From Methanoculleus sp. (GTDB taxonomy: Archaea; Halobacteriota; Methanomicrobia; Methanomicrobiales; Methanoculleaceae), in assembly GCF_020696975.1 (NCBI RefSeq), contig NZ_JAJGBK010000022.1, positions 1 through 64,000 on the forward strand: 64,000 nt of DNA, given 5' to 3'. The notes beneath the pieces were generated by a model, which ran no database searches, had not been told where the DNA came from, and worked only from the letters and a program-made list of their open reading frames with translations. Numbering within the stretch: the stretch's first letter is position 1; each line of letters begins with the position of its first letter. The translations under genes were made by a program, and so were the position numbers. Positions 25,883 through 34,461 of the stretch are shown here, piece by piece.

Positions 25883-27325
25883 GTGATAACCAGCACTGAA
25901 AAGCAGAGAGTGGCCATCCTTATAGTCCTCCTTGCCGTTTCGATCCTGCTGACCTGCTACTTCCATACCGTCCTGATGCTCGGGACCGTCTTTTCGCACT
26001 TCTTCTATATCCCGATCATCCTGGCCGCGCTCTGGTGGGAGAGGAAGGGGGTCCTGGTCGCCCTCTTCCTCGGCGGGATCGTCGTCGCGAGCAGCCTCCA
26101 GCACAGGCCGGATATCCTGACACTCAACGACTACGGACGCGCCCTGATGTTCGTCGTCATCGCCTTCGCCGTCGCCTCCCTCTCAAGGCGGCTCAGAGGA
26201 CGGGAACAGGAGGTGGAGAAACAAAGAGACCTTGCGCAGCGCTATCTCGACGTAGCAGGCGTCCTCTTTGTCGTCATCAACGCCGACCATACCGTCCGGC
26301 TCATCAACCGCCACGGCTGCGAGTTGCTCGGCTACCGTGAGGAGGAACTGGTCGGGAGAGACTGGTTTGCAACCGTCGTCCCCGAAGCGTCCCGCGATGC
26401 ACGACGACGGGAGTTCGACGTCGCGATCGCCAGCGCCGCCGCCTCCCCCAACCGGCGGGAGAACCCGGTCGTCACGCGGAGCGGAGAAGAGTTGATCCTC
26501 GCGTGGCAGGACACGGTCCTCGCCGGCGACGACGGTCGGCCGGCCTGGATCATCGGTTCGGGGACCGACATCACCGACAGGATCCGGGCGGAGAAGGAAC
26601 TCCGGACAGCCCGGGACGAGGCGAACCTCTACCTGGATATCATGGCGCACGACATCAACAACGCAAACGCCATCGCTCTCGGCTACGCCGACCTCCTGGT
26701 CGAGGGACTGGAGGGGACGGAGCGGCAGATGGTCCAGAAACTCAGGAGCGGCATCAACCAGAGCATCGAGATCATCCAGAACGTCTCGACGATCCGGCAA
26801 CTCCACTCCCACAAGACGGCAACACGACCCATCGACCTCGACGCCGTCATCAGGGCCGAGATCGCCCGCCATCCCGACGCCAGGATCATCTACCGGGAGA
26901 GACCGGTCTCGGTCATGGCCGACGACCTCCTCCCGGAGGTCTTTGCAAACCTTGTCGGCAACAGCATCAAGTTCGGGGAGCCCGGGGTCATGGTCACCAT
27001 CCAGGTGGACAACGAGGAGGCGTTCGTCCGGGTCTCGGTCGAGGATACCGGACCCGGGGTGCCTGATGCGGTCAAACCCACCCTCTTCACCCGATTTGCG
27101 CGCGGGACGAACAGACGGAGCGGCAAAGGGCTCGGCCTCTACATCACGCGGATGCTTGTCGTGCGCTACGGCGGGAGCATCCGGGTGGAGGACCGGGTAC
27201 CCGGAAGACCGGAGGAGGGCGCGGCGTTCCGGTTCACCCTGCCGGGGTGCGCCGCCCCGCCGCGGAGGCCGCCGGCACACCCCGCACCGGCGGCGCCCGA
27301 CCGGATAGTCACCGCCAGACCCTGA
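25883..27325 (+). CDS. Membrane sensor histidine kinase with PAS domain
   Basis: About 480 residues. Four hydrophobic helices (residues about 8-95, including FSHFFYIPIILAALWWERKG) form an N-terminal membrane sensor. A PAS domain follows (about 115-230, with LFVVINADHTVRLINRHGCELLGY). The H-box is YLDIMAHDINNANAIALGYADLL, with the phospho-acceptor His in HDINN. The ATPase domain has N-box LVGNSIKFG, G1 EDTGPGVPD and G2 GKGLGLYI. The start is GTG 25883 with AAGGTGGG before it; the frame is open further upstream but crosses the promoter. No response regulator is adjacent. The last bases overlap the converging DUF2124 gene. Confidence 0.88.
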   Translation: MITSTEKQRVAILIVLLAVSILLTCYFHTVLMLGTVFSHFFYIPIILAALWWERKGVLVALFLGGIVVASSLQHRPDILTLNDYGRALMFVVIAFAVASLSRRLRGREQEVEKQRDLAQRYLDVAGVLFVVINADHTVRLINRHGCELLGYREEELVGRDWFATVVPEASRDARRREFDVAIASAAASPNRRENPVVTRSGEELILAWQDTVLAGDDGRPAWIIGSGTDITDRIRAEKELRTARDEANLYLDIMAHDINNANAIALGYADLLVEGLEGTERQMVQKLRSGINQSIEIIQNVSTIRQLHSHKTATRPIDLDAVIRAEIARHPDARIIYRERPVSVMADDLLPEVFANLVGNSIKFGEPGVMVTIQVDNEEAFVRVSVEDTGPGVPDAVKPTLFTRFARGTNRRSGKGLGLYITRMLVVRYGGSIRVEDRVPGRPEEGAAFRFTLPGCAAPPRRPPAHPAPAAPDRIVTARP

Positions 27326-27791
27326 CCGGTCTGAGGGCGGCGTCGACGATCAGGTCGAAATCAAAGGCATCAAGCCATCCCCCTTTCTCAAACATCTGCA
27401 TGAAACAGATCCCGACAATCTTCGCGTCGGGATGCGCATCGACGACCGCCTGCACCGCTTCTTTCGTGACCGGGACGCCCGGCATGGCAAGCCCGCCCAT
27501 CAGGACAATCACCTTCGGGTCGACACTGACCGCGTCATCGGAGACCCGCATCCCGACGCCCTCGACCGGGCGGATTGCCTTTGCTCTCGCCTCATCCAGG
27601 AGAGGCACGTAGACCTGCGCGATGGGGAGTTCCCGGACGGCGAACCCCAGGAGTTCGATGAAGGGGGTGCAGGTGCCCGGGCAGCCGTAGTAGGCGACCT
27701 GGTCGCCCGCACCGAGTCCTGCCTCGCGGAGGTAAGCCTTGAACGGGCGGAGCATCCCGGGGACGCCGGAGAGTTCCTCAATGAGTTCCAT
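27309..27791 (-). CDS. DUF2124 family protein
   Basis: A 160-residue protein matching the DUF2124 family, found mainly in methanogens. It has an N-terminal helix, a YYGCPGTCTPFIELLGFAVR segment with a Cys pair, a VIVLMGGLAMPGVPV loop and a Cys in GICFMQMFEKGGWLD. The alternating strands and helices suggest a Rossmann-like fold. Its function is unknown. ATG 27791 is chosen; an upstream in-frame start at 27839 would lengthen it without adding conserved sequence. It is followed upstream on the same strand by another small conserved-looking gene. Confidence 0.75.
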   Translation of the reverse strand: MELIEELSGVPGMLRPFKAYLREAGLGAGDQVAYYGCPGTCTPFIELLGFAVRELPIAQVYVPLLDEARAKAIRPVEGVGMRVSDDAVSVDPKVIVLMGGLAMPGVPVTKEAVQAVVDAHPDAKIVGICFMQMFEKGGWLDAFDFDLIVDAALRPVRVWR

Positions 27792-27842
27792 GGGAATTCT
27801 GTTGTCCCCCCGGCATAAACCGTTTCCGAATGCGGCCAATCC

Positions 27843-28190
27843 CTACAGCATCCCGCACCCGGAGAGGTGGTAGAGCCTCTCGACCCGTTCCGCCGCCTGC
27901 TCCGAGACTGCCTCGCGGATGCGGGCGATGATCGTCTCGATATCCTCCTCGGGCATGCACCCGAGGTCTTCCCGGCCGGAGAGGATCTGGTCGGTGAGAT
28001 ACCCCCAGTCCTCGCCCGAGAGGCGGGCGACCCGTTCCGCAAAGTCTTCCTCGTCCGCGGCGATGTGGTTTGAGACCGGCGGGAGGATCGAGCGGAACTC
28101 GTGCCCGGACTCCGGGCAGAGGATTCCGCTGTATTCCGGCGCCAGTTTCCGCAGGATGGCAAAGTCTTTCTCGTCAAGTTCACGTGCCAT
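27843..28190 (-). CDS. Conserved-looking hypothetical protein
   Basis: A 115-residue acidic helical protein (MARELDEKDFAILRKLAPEYSG). It has two Cys-containing patches (ILCPESGHEF and LSGCGML) and a conserved-looking GEDWGYLTDQILSGRED segment. No family was recognised. ATG 28190 is preferred to the in-frame ATG 28202. It belongs to a same-strand run with the DUF2124, tautomerase and prenyl synthase genes. Confidence 0.6.
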   Translation of the reverse strand: MARELDEKDFAILRKLAPEYSGILCPESGHEFRSILPPVSNHIAADEEDFAERVARLSGEDWGYLTDQILSGREDLGCMPEEDIETIIARIREAVSEQAAERVERLYHLSGCGML

Positions 28191-28250
28191 ACGTCTGTTC
28201 ACTCCCGGGAGGGTGAGGGGTCCTCGGTCAAAAATGTCTCGATGGGTGGA

Positions 28251-28436
28251 CTACGACTCCGAGACGAGGGTCCCTGCCCGTGCTATGTTCTCCGTATCGA
28301 GTTCTTCAAAGAAGAGGATGACCCGTTCCGGGTCGACGCCGAGCGTCCTCGTGATTGCGGCGGTGATCTCGGCGGCAAGTATCTGTTTCTGCTCAAGTGT
28401 CCGCCCGTTTGCCATGCGAATTGTTACAACCGGCAT
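28251..28436 (-). CDS. 4-oxalocrotonate tautomerase family protein
   Basis: A 61-residue protein beginning MPVVTIRMANGRTLEQKQ. After Met removal Pro1 is the catalytic base of the 4-OT superfamily. The rest (EITAAITRTLGVDPERVILFFEELDTENIARAG) follows the beta-alpha-beta pattern of the family, and the size is typical of hexameric 4-OT enzymes. The natural substrate is not known in methanogens. Confidence 0.85.
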   Translation of the reverse strand: MPVVTIRMANGRTLEQKQILAAEITAAITRTLGVDPERVILFFEELDTENIARAGTLVSES

Positions 28437-28468
28437 ATATCTCAAAAGAGTGTGAGACGGGGCGGTAT

Positions 28469-29407
28469 TTATCGTTGCGGGAGGGCTGCCCGGAGCGGGG
28501 CTCCCCCACCCGGCGCCTCCCCCGTGATCGTGAGCCCCACAATATCCCGGACCGCCTCTCCGAAGGCTTCCCGGGCCTCCGGCGGCACCCGCTCCCAGCC
28601 TTCGCTTGAGAGCCGGGCAGCCGCAGACCGGACCTCCCGCTCGAGCACCGACTCCAGCGCCTGCTGGGTGCCGTTGTTCCCCGGCCCGCCGGCGCGCTCC
28701 GCAACGCACCGGAGGAGGAGCGTCTCGGATCCCGGGCGGGAATCGCGGACTCCTTCTCCAAGCGCGCCCAGGTCCGTGATGTCGTCGGCGATCTGCATCG
28801 CCCTCCCGGCAGAGAGGCCGTAGTCCGCAAACGCCGAAACAACCATCTTCTCCGCTCCCGCCGCCATGGCGCCCCAGGCGGCCGCGAGCGAGAAGAGGCA
28901 GCCGGTCTTTCGGGTGATGACCGCGTCGTAGAGGTCCGCCGTCGGGAGGTCCGGCCTCCCGAGCATCTCCCAGGCCACCCCCCGGGCCATGGTCTGCTGG
29001 GCCGATGCGAGCATCGTCACGTACCCGGGACCGTAGGGGGCAGCAAGCGCGTAGGGGAGAGCAAGGATGCCGATGCTGTCGAGGACCGCCCGTCCCTCCC
29101 CCCGGGAGAGATGGAGGGAGGGGACGCCCCGCCGGACAGTATCGCCGTCCAGCATATCGTCGAGGATGAGGCTTGCGGCGTGGGCAAGTTCGACGGCACA
29201 GGCAAGGTCGAGCGCCTGGCGGATGGGCGCCGCCGCCCGGGTGAGGCCGGTGTAGATGTGGAGGAGGAGCCCGGCCCGCATCCGCTTTCCCCTGGCAAGG
29301 ATCGGGAGGACAGCAGGATCGATATCACCCTCACCGCTCGCCACCTCTTCGATCCGCCGGTTGACGGCAGGTCTGATCGTCTCCAGGAACTCGCGAAACG
29401 GCATCAT
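28469..29407 (-). CDS. Polyprenyl (geranylgeranyl-type) diphosphate synthase family protein
   Basis: A 312-residue trans-prenyl transferase. The first Asp-rich motif is ILDDMLDGDTVRRG (residues about 80-93) and the second is MQIADDITDLG, both in helices facing the active site, with GKRMR near the N-terminus for diphosphate binding. In archaea such enzymes build the C20 or longer chains of membrane lipids. The first motif, DDMLD, is of the DDxxD form. The sequence is more divergent than usual and the C-terminus is Pro/Gly-rich, so it may be a paralogue with a special product. Confidence 0.85.
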   Translation of the reverse strand: MMPFREFLETIRPAVNRRIEEVASGEGDIDPAVLPILARGKRMRAGLLLHIYTGLTRAAAPIRQALDLACAVELAHAASLILDDMLDGDTVRRGVPSLHLSRGEGRAVLDSIGILALPYALAAPYGPGYVTMLASAQQTMARGVAWEMLGRPDLPTADLYDAVITRKTGCLFSLAAAWGAMAAGAEKMVVSAFADYGLSAGRAMQIADDITDLGALGEGVRDSRPGSETLLLRCVAERAGGPGNNGTQQALESVLEREVRSAAARLSSEGWERVPPEAREAFGEAVRDIVGLTITGEAPGGGAPLRAALPQR

Positions 29408-29522
29408 GGCTCATCACCCCAGAATGGCGTGCACCCGCTTAGACGCCCGGCCGGTAAAAAAGGTGTGGGTCGATCCTCTCCCGGGGTAGATTCATTGCCG
29501 TGCAGAACCCCCGGACCCTCCG

Positions 29523-30470
29523 GTGGTGGGACGGCGGTTGAGCGTTGAGAGGGAGATCGGGCATCTTGAGGCCGGCGACGCGTTCAGGGACTGGCTCACG
29601 GGCATCCTCGCCGACCGGCTGCCGGATGGTGGAGGCGACGTCCGGGTCTACCGGATAGAGCCTGCATCCCATCTCGTCTGCCGGTATGAGTTTGCCGGTA
29701 CCGGAGTCAGCGTGATCGGAAAGTTCTTCGGCGCGCCGACGGGCGCAAAGACCCGTTATAACGCCGATGCGGCGATGGAGAACGAGTTCCGCCGGCTCCG
29801 GCGCGCAGCCGGCCTGGTCCGCGTCCCTCCGGCGATCGCGACGGGCAGCCGGTTCAACTCCGTCATCGTGACCGGATGCGTCCCCGGCACGACCGTGCGG
29901 GAACTCCTCGCGGCGGGGGCCTCCCTCTACGAACCCCTGACCGGCATCGCGCGCCTGCTCCGCCGGCTTCACGACGGCACCCGGACCCACGGCGACCGGG
30001 AGCGCGACTTCGCCTACTTCCACGCTCTCCTCGACCAGAACAACCTGCCGGCCCCCCTGAGGGAGCGGTTCAACCGCCTGCTCGGGGCGTGGTGGCATAG
30101 CCCGCGGATCGGCCCCGGCACCGGCTGCATGGTCCACGGCGACGCCACGCCCGGCAACTACCTCTTCGACGGGGGCGTCTGTGCGATCGACTTCGAGGGC
30201 TCCCGGGACCACGCCCACCCGGTCCGCGATCTCGGGATCCTCGCCGCGGAGATCAAGGCATCGCCCGGGTCCGCCCGGGCGGAGGACTACATCGGCCACC
30301 TCCTCTGGCAGTATAGCAGCGATGAAGAAGAGTTCCGGTATCATACCGCCGTCCTCCCCTTCTTCATGGCGCTCGGCCACCTCAGGATTGCCCGGCTGCC
30401 CTGGCGGGCGGCGGAACGCGACTGGCTTTTAGCGGAGGCAGAGGCGTGTCTCGCCGCGATCCAGGGGTAG
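29523..30470 (+). CDS. APH-family phosphotransferase
   Basis: About 315 residues of the aminoglycoside/choline kinase-like fold. The N-lobe has SVIGKFF with the ATP-contacting Lys; the catalytic loop is MVHGDATPGNYLFD and the metal Asp is in AIDFEGSRD. Family members phosphorylate small molecules such as sugars or choline. The start at GTG 29523 is uncertain; TTG a few codons later is possible. Its 3' end overlaps the HAD phosphatase gene by 25 nt, indicating translational coupling of a kinase and a phosphatase. The substrate is unknown. Confidence 0.78.
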   Translation: MVGRRLSVEREIGHLEAGDAFRDWLTGILADRLPDGGGDVRVYRIEPASHLVCRYEFAGTGVSVIGKFFGAPTGAKTRYNADAAMENEFRRLRRAAGLVRVPPAIATGSRFNSVIVTGCVPGTTVRELLAAGASLYEPLTGIARLLRRLHDGTRTHGDRERDFAYFHALLDQNNLPAPLRERFNRLLGAWWHSPRIGPGTGCMVHGDATPGNYLFDGGVCAIDFEGSRDHAHPVRDLGILAAEIKASPGSARAEDYIGHLLWQYSSDEEEFRYHTAVLPFFMALGHLRIARLPWRAAERDWLLAEAEACLAAIQG

Positions 30471-31108
30471 CGGGGGTTCTCTTCGACTGCTACGGGACAC
30501 TCGTCGACGTCCTGACTGATGAGCACGATATTGAGACCTACCGGCTCCTTTCCCGGTGGCTTCTCTACCAGGGCGTCCGGATTGCGCCCGAACGCCTGCG
30601 GGCAACCTACTCCGGCCGGGTCGCGGAGGCGGCCGGCCGGACCGGGGAGCGCTACCCGGAGGTGCGGGTCGAGGAGGTCTTTGCCGGGATCTGCGCTGAG
30701 CACGCAGTCTGGGAGGTCGATACGGATCGGCTCGGCGCCGAGACAGCCCGGGCATTCCGGGCCGCGTCGCTCCGGCGGCTCGGGGTCATCGAAGAAAGCC
30801 GGAGGCTGCTCGACCGATTCGGTACAGCGAGGACGGGGGTCGTCTCGAACGGGCAGCGGGTCTTCTCCGAGCAGGAGATGCGGGTGCTCGGGGTCTACGA
30901 TCGGGTCGGCTTCGTCATCTTCTCTTCAGACCTCGGCTACCAGAAGCCGGACCCCCGGATCTACGCGGCGGCTCTCCGGCGGCTGGGGCTTTCGGCCCGG
31001 GATGTCCTCTTCATCGGGGACAACTACGAAAACGACGTCGATGCGCCCCGGAGACTCGGGATGCAGGGGCTGCATGTCGAGGAGGCGTGGCGGCGCTACG
31101 GGGTGTGA
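30446..31108 (+). CDS. HAD superfamily hydrolase
   Basis: A 220-residue haloacid-dehalogenase-type phosphatase. Motif I is GVLFDCYGTLVD (the first Asp is the nucleophile, but the second Asp of DxD is Tyr-neighboured in DCYGT). Motif II is VVSNG, motif III Lys is in YQKPDPRIY, and motif IV is FIGDNYENDV. This pattern fits the subfamily I hydrolases such as phosphoglycolate phosphatase or pyrimidine nucleotidase. It overlaps the preceding APH-type kinase gene. The substrate is unknown. Confidence 0.85.
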   Translation: MSRRDPGVAGVLFDCYGTLVDVLTDEHDIETYRLLSRWLLYQGVRIAPERLRATYSGRVAEAAGRTGERYPEVRVEEVFAGICAEHAVWEVDTDRLGAETARAFRAASLRRLGVIEESRRLLDRFGTARTGVVSNGQRVFSEQEMRVLGVYDRVGFVIFSSDLGYQKPDPRIYAAALRRLGLSARDVLFIGDNYENDVDAPRRLGMQGLHVEEAWRRYGV

Positions 31109-31172
31109 GGACGACGAGGCCACTCCGCCCGGGTGCGGGTTTCATGGGATCCGGACGCACTCAGACCCCACG

Positions 31173-31913
31173 ATGAGCGACAGACGATGGCTGGTCACTT
31201 TCGGGACGGGGCTTATCATCCTCTCGGTCGTGCTCTACGTCCTGCACTTCCTGGCCTTCCACGACCTCTACTACATTACGAGCTACACGCTCGGCGACCT
31301 TGCATTCCTCCCGCTCGAGGTCCTCCTGGTGACGCTCGTCTTCCACCAGGTGCTCGCGTTCCGCGACCGGCGGCAGAGGAAGGAGAAACAGAACATGCTC
31401 ATCGGGGTCTTCTTCTCGGCTCTCGGGACGCAGCTCCTCACCTACGTCTCCGATAACGATCCCGACCGGGACAGGATCCGGCCGCTGCTGATGGTCGCCG
31501 ATACGTGGACCGCCAAGACGTTCCGAGAGGTGGCGGCGCGGTTGAAACGGCATCCCTCTCATGTCAGGATAGACTCGGTCGACCTCACCGCCGTCAAACG
31601 GTTCCTCGGATCCCGTGAGGACCTGCTCCTGCGGTTGCTGGAGAACCCCATGCTCCTTGAACACGAGACGTTTGCCGGGCTTCTCCGGGCGATATTCCAC
31701 TTCGACGAAGAACTGCAGCGGCGACCCGACCTCTCCCGCCTGCCCGAAAGCGACATAACCCATCTTGGCGGAGACCTTGAGCGGATCTACGGCCTTCTCA
31801 TACGGGAGTGGCTGGACTACATGCGCTACCTGCAGAAGAACTACCCCTACCTCTTCTCGCTTGCGATGCGGACAAACCCCTTCGACGAGACGGCATCGGC
31901 GATCGTGGCGTGA
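31173..31913 (+). CDS. Two-helix membrane protein with cytoplasmic domain
   Basis: A 246-residue protein. Two hydrophobic helices (about residues 6-29 and 39-62) are followed by a basic stretch (RDRRQRKEKQN) and a large helical, charged cytoplasmic region of about 170 residues. No family was recognised. The clear gene-like composition, ATG 31173 and the non-overlap with the HAD gene support it as real. It lies beside a HEAT-like and a small GTPase gene on the other strand. Confidence 0.7.
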   Translation: MSDRRWLVTFGTGLIILSVVLYVLHFLAFHDLYYITSYTLGDLAFLPLEVLLVTLVFHQVLAFRDRRQRKEKQNMLIGVFFSALGTQLLTYVSDNDPDRDRIRPLLMVADTWTAKTFREVAARLKRHPSHVRIDSVDLTAVKRFLGSREDLLLRLLENPMLLEHETFAGLLRAIFHFDEELQRRPDLSRLPESDITHLGGDLERIYGLLIREWLDYMRYLQKNYPYLFSLAMRTNPFDETASAIVA

Positions 31914-31932
31914 GAGACGGGGCCCCCCTGCG

Positions 31933-32757
31933 TTATGCCATCTGCGCCCGGATATGCCCCACCGTCTCCGGGTAGCGCTTCCCGAGCCGGCTCTCTTTGA
32001 GGTTCTCCTTCACGATCCACCGGATATCCCGATCGTCAAGGGTCGCAAGCTGCCGCAGGTACTCAAAACCGATCCCGGGGAGAGCGGCGATGACCAGGCT
32101 GAGCGTGTGCCCGAGCGCATTCTTGAGCGCGAGGAACGCATCCGACTCCCTCTCTTTCGCCATGTAGACGCGGATCAGCGTCTTCCGGTGGAGCCGGAGC
32201 GCCATCCGGGCGAGTTCCGGTTCAGCGAGCAGGTCCGGCTCGGCAACACCGGCAACCGCGGCCCGCATCGCGAGCCAGGAACCGCCCTCCACCCAGTCCT
32301 CAAGTTCCGGGACGGCCGTATCCGGCTGCCGGGAGAGGAGATCCTGGACCCCCATCGCCACCGCGTCCCTGACCCGCCACCGCGGATCGGCGGAGGCCTC
32401 CGCAAGGTGGGCGGCCGCCTCCTCCGCGCATGCCGGGGATACAGACCCGATCGCCCCGATGCCCCGGACACCGCAGAACGAGAGGAACTCGTGCGGGTCG
32501 CCCGTCGGTGCGTCCTCCGGGGCGACGCAGGCGAGCTCGACACAGAGCCGCCACAGGGCGTTCTGATCGTCCGGATCGGCGGCCGCGAACTCCCGCACGG
32601 TCTCGCTGAAGGCTCCGGCAAGTTCCAGGTTTGCCCGGGAGCCGGGCAGATGGCTTTCCGCGACCAGATAGGCGAGGAGATCCCCGGCGTTCCCGCTCGC
32701 GAGGAAGCCCGAGAGCAACCGGGCAACCTCCTTGATATAGGTCTCTTTGCGGGTCAT
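31933..32757 (-). CDS. HEAT-like repeat protein
   Basis: A 274-residue, all-helical protein. Repeated helix pairs (for example DPRWRVRDAVAMGVQDLL and DDRDIRWIVKENLKESRLGK near the C-terminus) look like HEAT or DNA-alkylation-repeat units. ATG 32757 is chosen; the frame is open upstream to 32829, where it would overlap the GTPase stop. It is read just after the GTPase gene on the same strand with about 40 nt between, so the protein may be an effector or regulator of that GTPase. That link is inference. Confidence 0.7.
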   Translation of the reverse strand: MTRKETYIKEVARLLSGFLASGNAGDLLAYLVAESHLPGSRANLELAGAFSETVREFAAADPDDQNALWRLCVELACVAPEDAPTGDPHEFLSFCGVRGIGAIGSVSPACAEEAAAHLAEASADPRWRVRDAVAMGVQDLLSRQPDTAVPELEDWVEGGSWLAMRAAVAGVAEPDLLAEPELARMALRLHRKTLIRVYMAKERESDAFLALKNALGHTLSLVIAALPGIGFEYLRQLATLDDRDIRWIVKENLKESRLGKRYPETVGHIRAQMA

Positions 32758-32797
32758 CGTCTTAGAATCAACGACCCGCAGGGAGTAAAAGTGATCG

Positions 32798-33283
32798 CTA
32801 CCGGGCATCCAGGGTTGCGACGAAGGCATCGAGTGCCGCGTGAACGTTCTCGCCGTTCCGGGCAGAGATGGGGTGCACCGTCTCCCCGGGGAGGTCGCGG
32901 CTGATGCTCTCGGGCGTTGCGCCCGGGCAGTCGCACTTGTTCGCCATAAGCGCGAGCGGCACCCCGAGGGCTTTCAACTGCAGATAGAGGTGCCACGTCA
33001 TGGCGTCCACCCCCGTGGTGGCGTCCACGACGACGATCGCACCGTCCATCCCCCGCGAGAGGATCTGCCGGACGAACTCGAACCGTTCCTGGCCCGGCGC
33101 CCCGAAGAGGTAGACCGCCTGGCCTCTCACCTGCAGTCTGCCGAAATCGAAGGCGACGGTCGTGGGCCCCTCGCTCGAGGGCGCTTCGATATGGCGGCTC
33201 CGGGGATCGAGTGCCTGGATGAGACTGGACTTGCCTGCGTTGAATGAACCGAACACGACAATTTTGAGCCTGCCTTCTGCCAT
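32798..33283 (-). CDS. Small Ras-like GTPase, COG2229/MglA type
   Basis: A 161-residue GTPase. The P-loop is GSFNAGKSS (residues about 12-20), switch I carries TTVAFDFGR, the switch II region reads LFGAPGQERFEF in place of the canonical DTAGQ, and the base-specificity motifs are NKCD and the SAR of HPISARNG. GTP-binding proteins with an FGxPGQ switch are typical of the COG2229 group, which acts with roadblock or kinase-like partners in bacteria. The Asp of DxxGQ is Gly here, so its hydrolysis rate may be unusual. The next gene encodes a HEAT-like protein. Confidence 0.82.
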   Translation of the reverse strand: MAEGRLKIVVFGSFNAGKSSLIQALDPRSRHIEAPSSEGPTTVAFDFGRLQVRGQAVYLFGAPGQERFEFVRQILSRGMDGAIVVVDATTGVDAMTWHLYLQLKALGVPLALMANKCDCPGATPESISRDLPGETVHPISARNGENVHAALDAFVATLDAR

Positions 33284-33476
33284 CAGCCTTCTATTACCTC
33301 TGAACTGTTTTAGGGTTTCGCTATGGCGGCGCCCTGAACGGGATAGAGGCGTATCCCGGCCTTCCGGGAACGGTTATTTCCCCAAAGCCCGCGGAGAGAG
33401 CGAGATCGTTTTCCGGGGGTGCAAGTGCCCGCCGGAGTCTTAAGAAAGATATACCGCCAGATCCAAGGTACCGGGT

Positions 33477-33824
33477 ATGGGGATGGAGGAGATGGATACC
33501 GTCGCGCAGGAGATCATGGCAACCCTGGACAACATCTTCCTTGCGGAGAAGCGTGCAAGGCTCCAGGTATCCGCCCTTGAGGAGCGGCAGTACGCCCTGG
33601 CGGCGACGTTCGGGATGGTCCAGGAGATGGAGGTCGGTAACGCCATCGAGGAGGCTCTCACCGGATTCGGGTTCGATTACCATAGCGTCGACGACGATGC
33701 TGAACTCTGGATCTCGGATGAGCACGGGCTGATGGTCTTCCTCTCCTTCACCGCCGCAGAAGGGCGGTATTACAACTACAGGATCGTTGCGTTCGACGTC
33801 ATCGGCGAGGACGAGGGCGTCTGA
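33477..33824 (+). CDS. Hypothetical acidic protein
   Basis: A 115-residue protein. The N-terminal half is a long helix (VAQEIMATLDNIFLAEKRARLQVS), the C-terminal half a beta-rich segment with many acidic and aromatic residues (DYHSVDDDAELWISDEHG and RYYNYRIVAFDVIGED). No family was recognised. A TATA-like element, AGATATACC, lies about 25-30 nt upstream of ATG 33477, predicting a very short leader. It sits opposite the GTPase gene, facing away. Confidence 0.6.
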   Translation: MGMEEMDTVAQEIMATLDNIFLAEKRARLQVSALEERQYALAATFGMVQEMEVGNAIEEALTGFGFDYHSVDDDAELWISDEHGLMVFLSFTAAEGRYYNYRIVAFDVIGEDEGV

Positions 33825-33930
33825 AGGGTTACAGGCGACGGAATACTCCTCACTTCCCGCGCGGTGGAGCGCCGTACCTGCTATATACCGTAAGCGAGAT
33901 TAATCTGCAGTAGAATGCTGGTGACATGAG

Positions 33931-34461
33931 ATGGAACGCTCAGTAAAACGGCTCATAGAAGATAAAGAGAAGCGGCGTGAAGAGTACATCGGCAAATACA
34001 TCGAGCAGCTCTCTAACGAGAGCACCCCCTACCGGCTCCGGGCGGCCGAGGCTCTCGGGGGGTGCGCCGATCCCCGGGCCGTCGAGCCGCTGATCGCCGC
34101 CCTCAACGACCGGGAGAACGAGGTCCGCTGGGTCGCGGCGCAGGCGCTCGGGAAACTCCGCGACCCGCGGGCTGTCGAGCCGCTCCTCTCCCTCCTCGGC
34201 GACCCCGACCGGTGGGCGCGGCGCGGAGCCGCCTGGTCGCTCGGCGAACTCGGGGATACTCGCGCGGTCGAGCCGCTCCTTCCCCTTCTTGCGGATAAAA
34301 AGATGGACGTCCGGGTGGCTGCCGCCGATGCGCTCGGGAAACTCCACGACACGCGGGCCGTCCCGGCCCTCTCCGCCGCGCTTGAGGACGAGGAGGAGCC
34401 CGAGGTCAGGACGGCCATCCGCCGCGCGCTCCGGGAGATCACCGGCGAGGCGGGACTTTGA
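33931..34461 (+). CDS. HEAT-repeat (PBS-lyase-like) protein
   Basis: A 176-residue protein made of four to five HEAT repeats of about 31 residues, each with the pattern D-RAVEPLL-L-D and a following helix. The last repeat ends ALREITGEAGL. Such scaffolds bind other proteins. It is read directly into the M1 peptidase gene: the stop overlaps the peptidase TTG start (TTGA at 34458-34461). The peptidase itself ends in HEAT-like helices, so the two may form one assembly. Their shared role is inference. Confidence 0.85.
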   Translation: MERSVKRLIEDKEKRREEYIGKYIEQLSNESTPYRLRAAEALGGCADPRAVEPLIAALNDRENEVRWVAAQALGKLRDPRAVEPLLSLLGDPDRWARRGAAWSLGELGDTRAVEPLLPLLADKKMDVRVAAADALGKLHDTRAVPALSAALEDEEEPEVRTAIRRALREITGEAGL

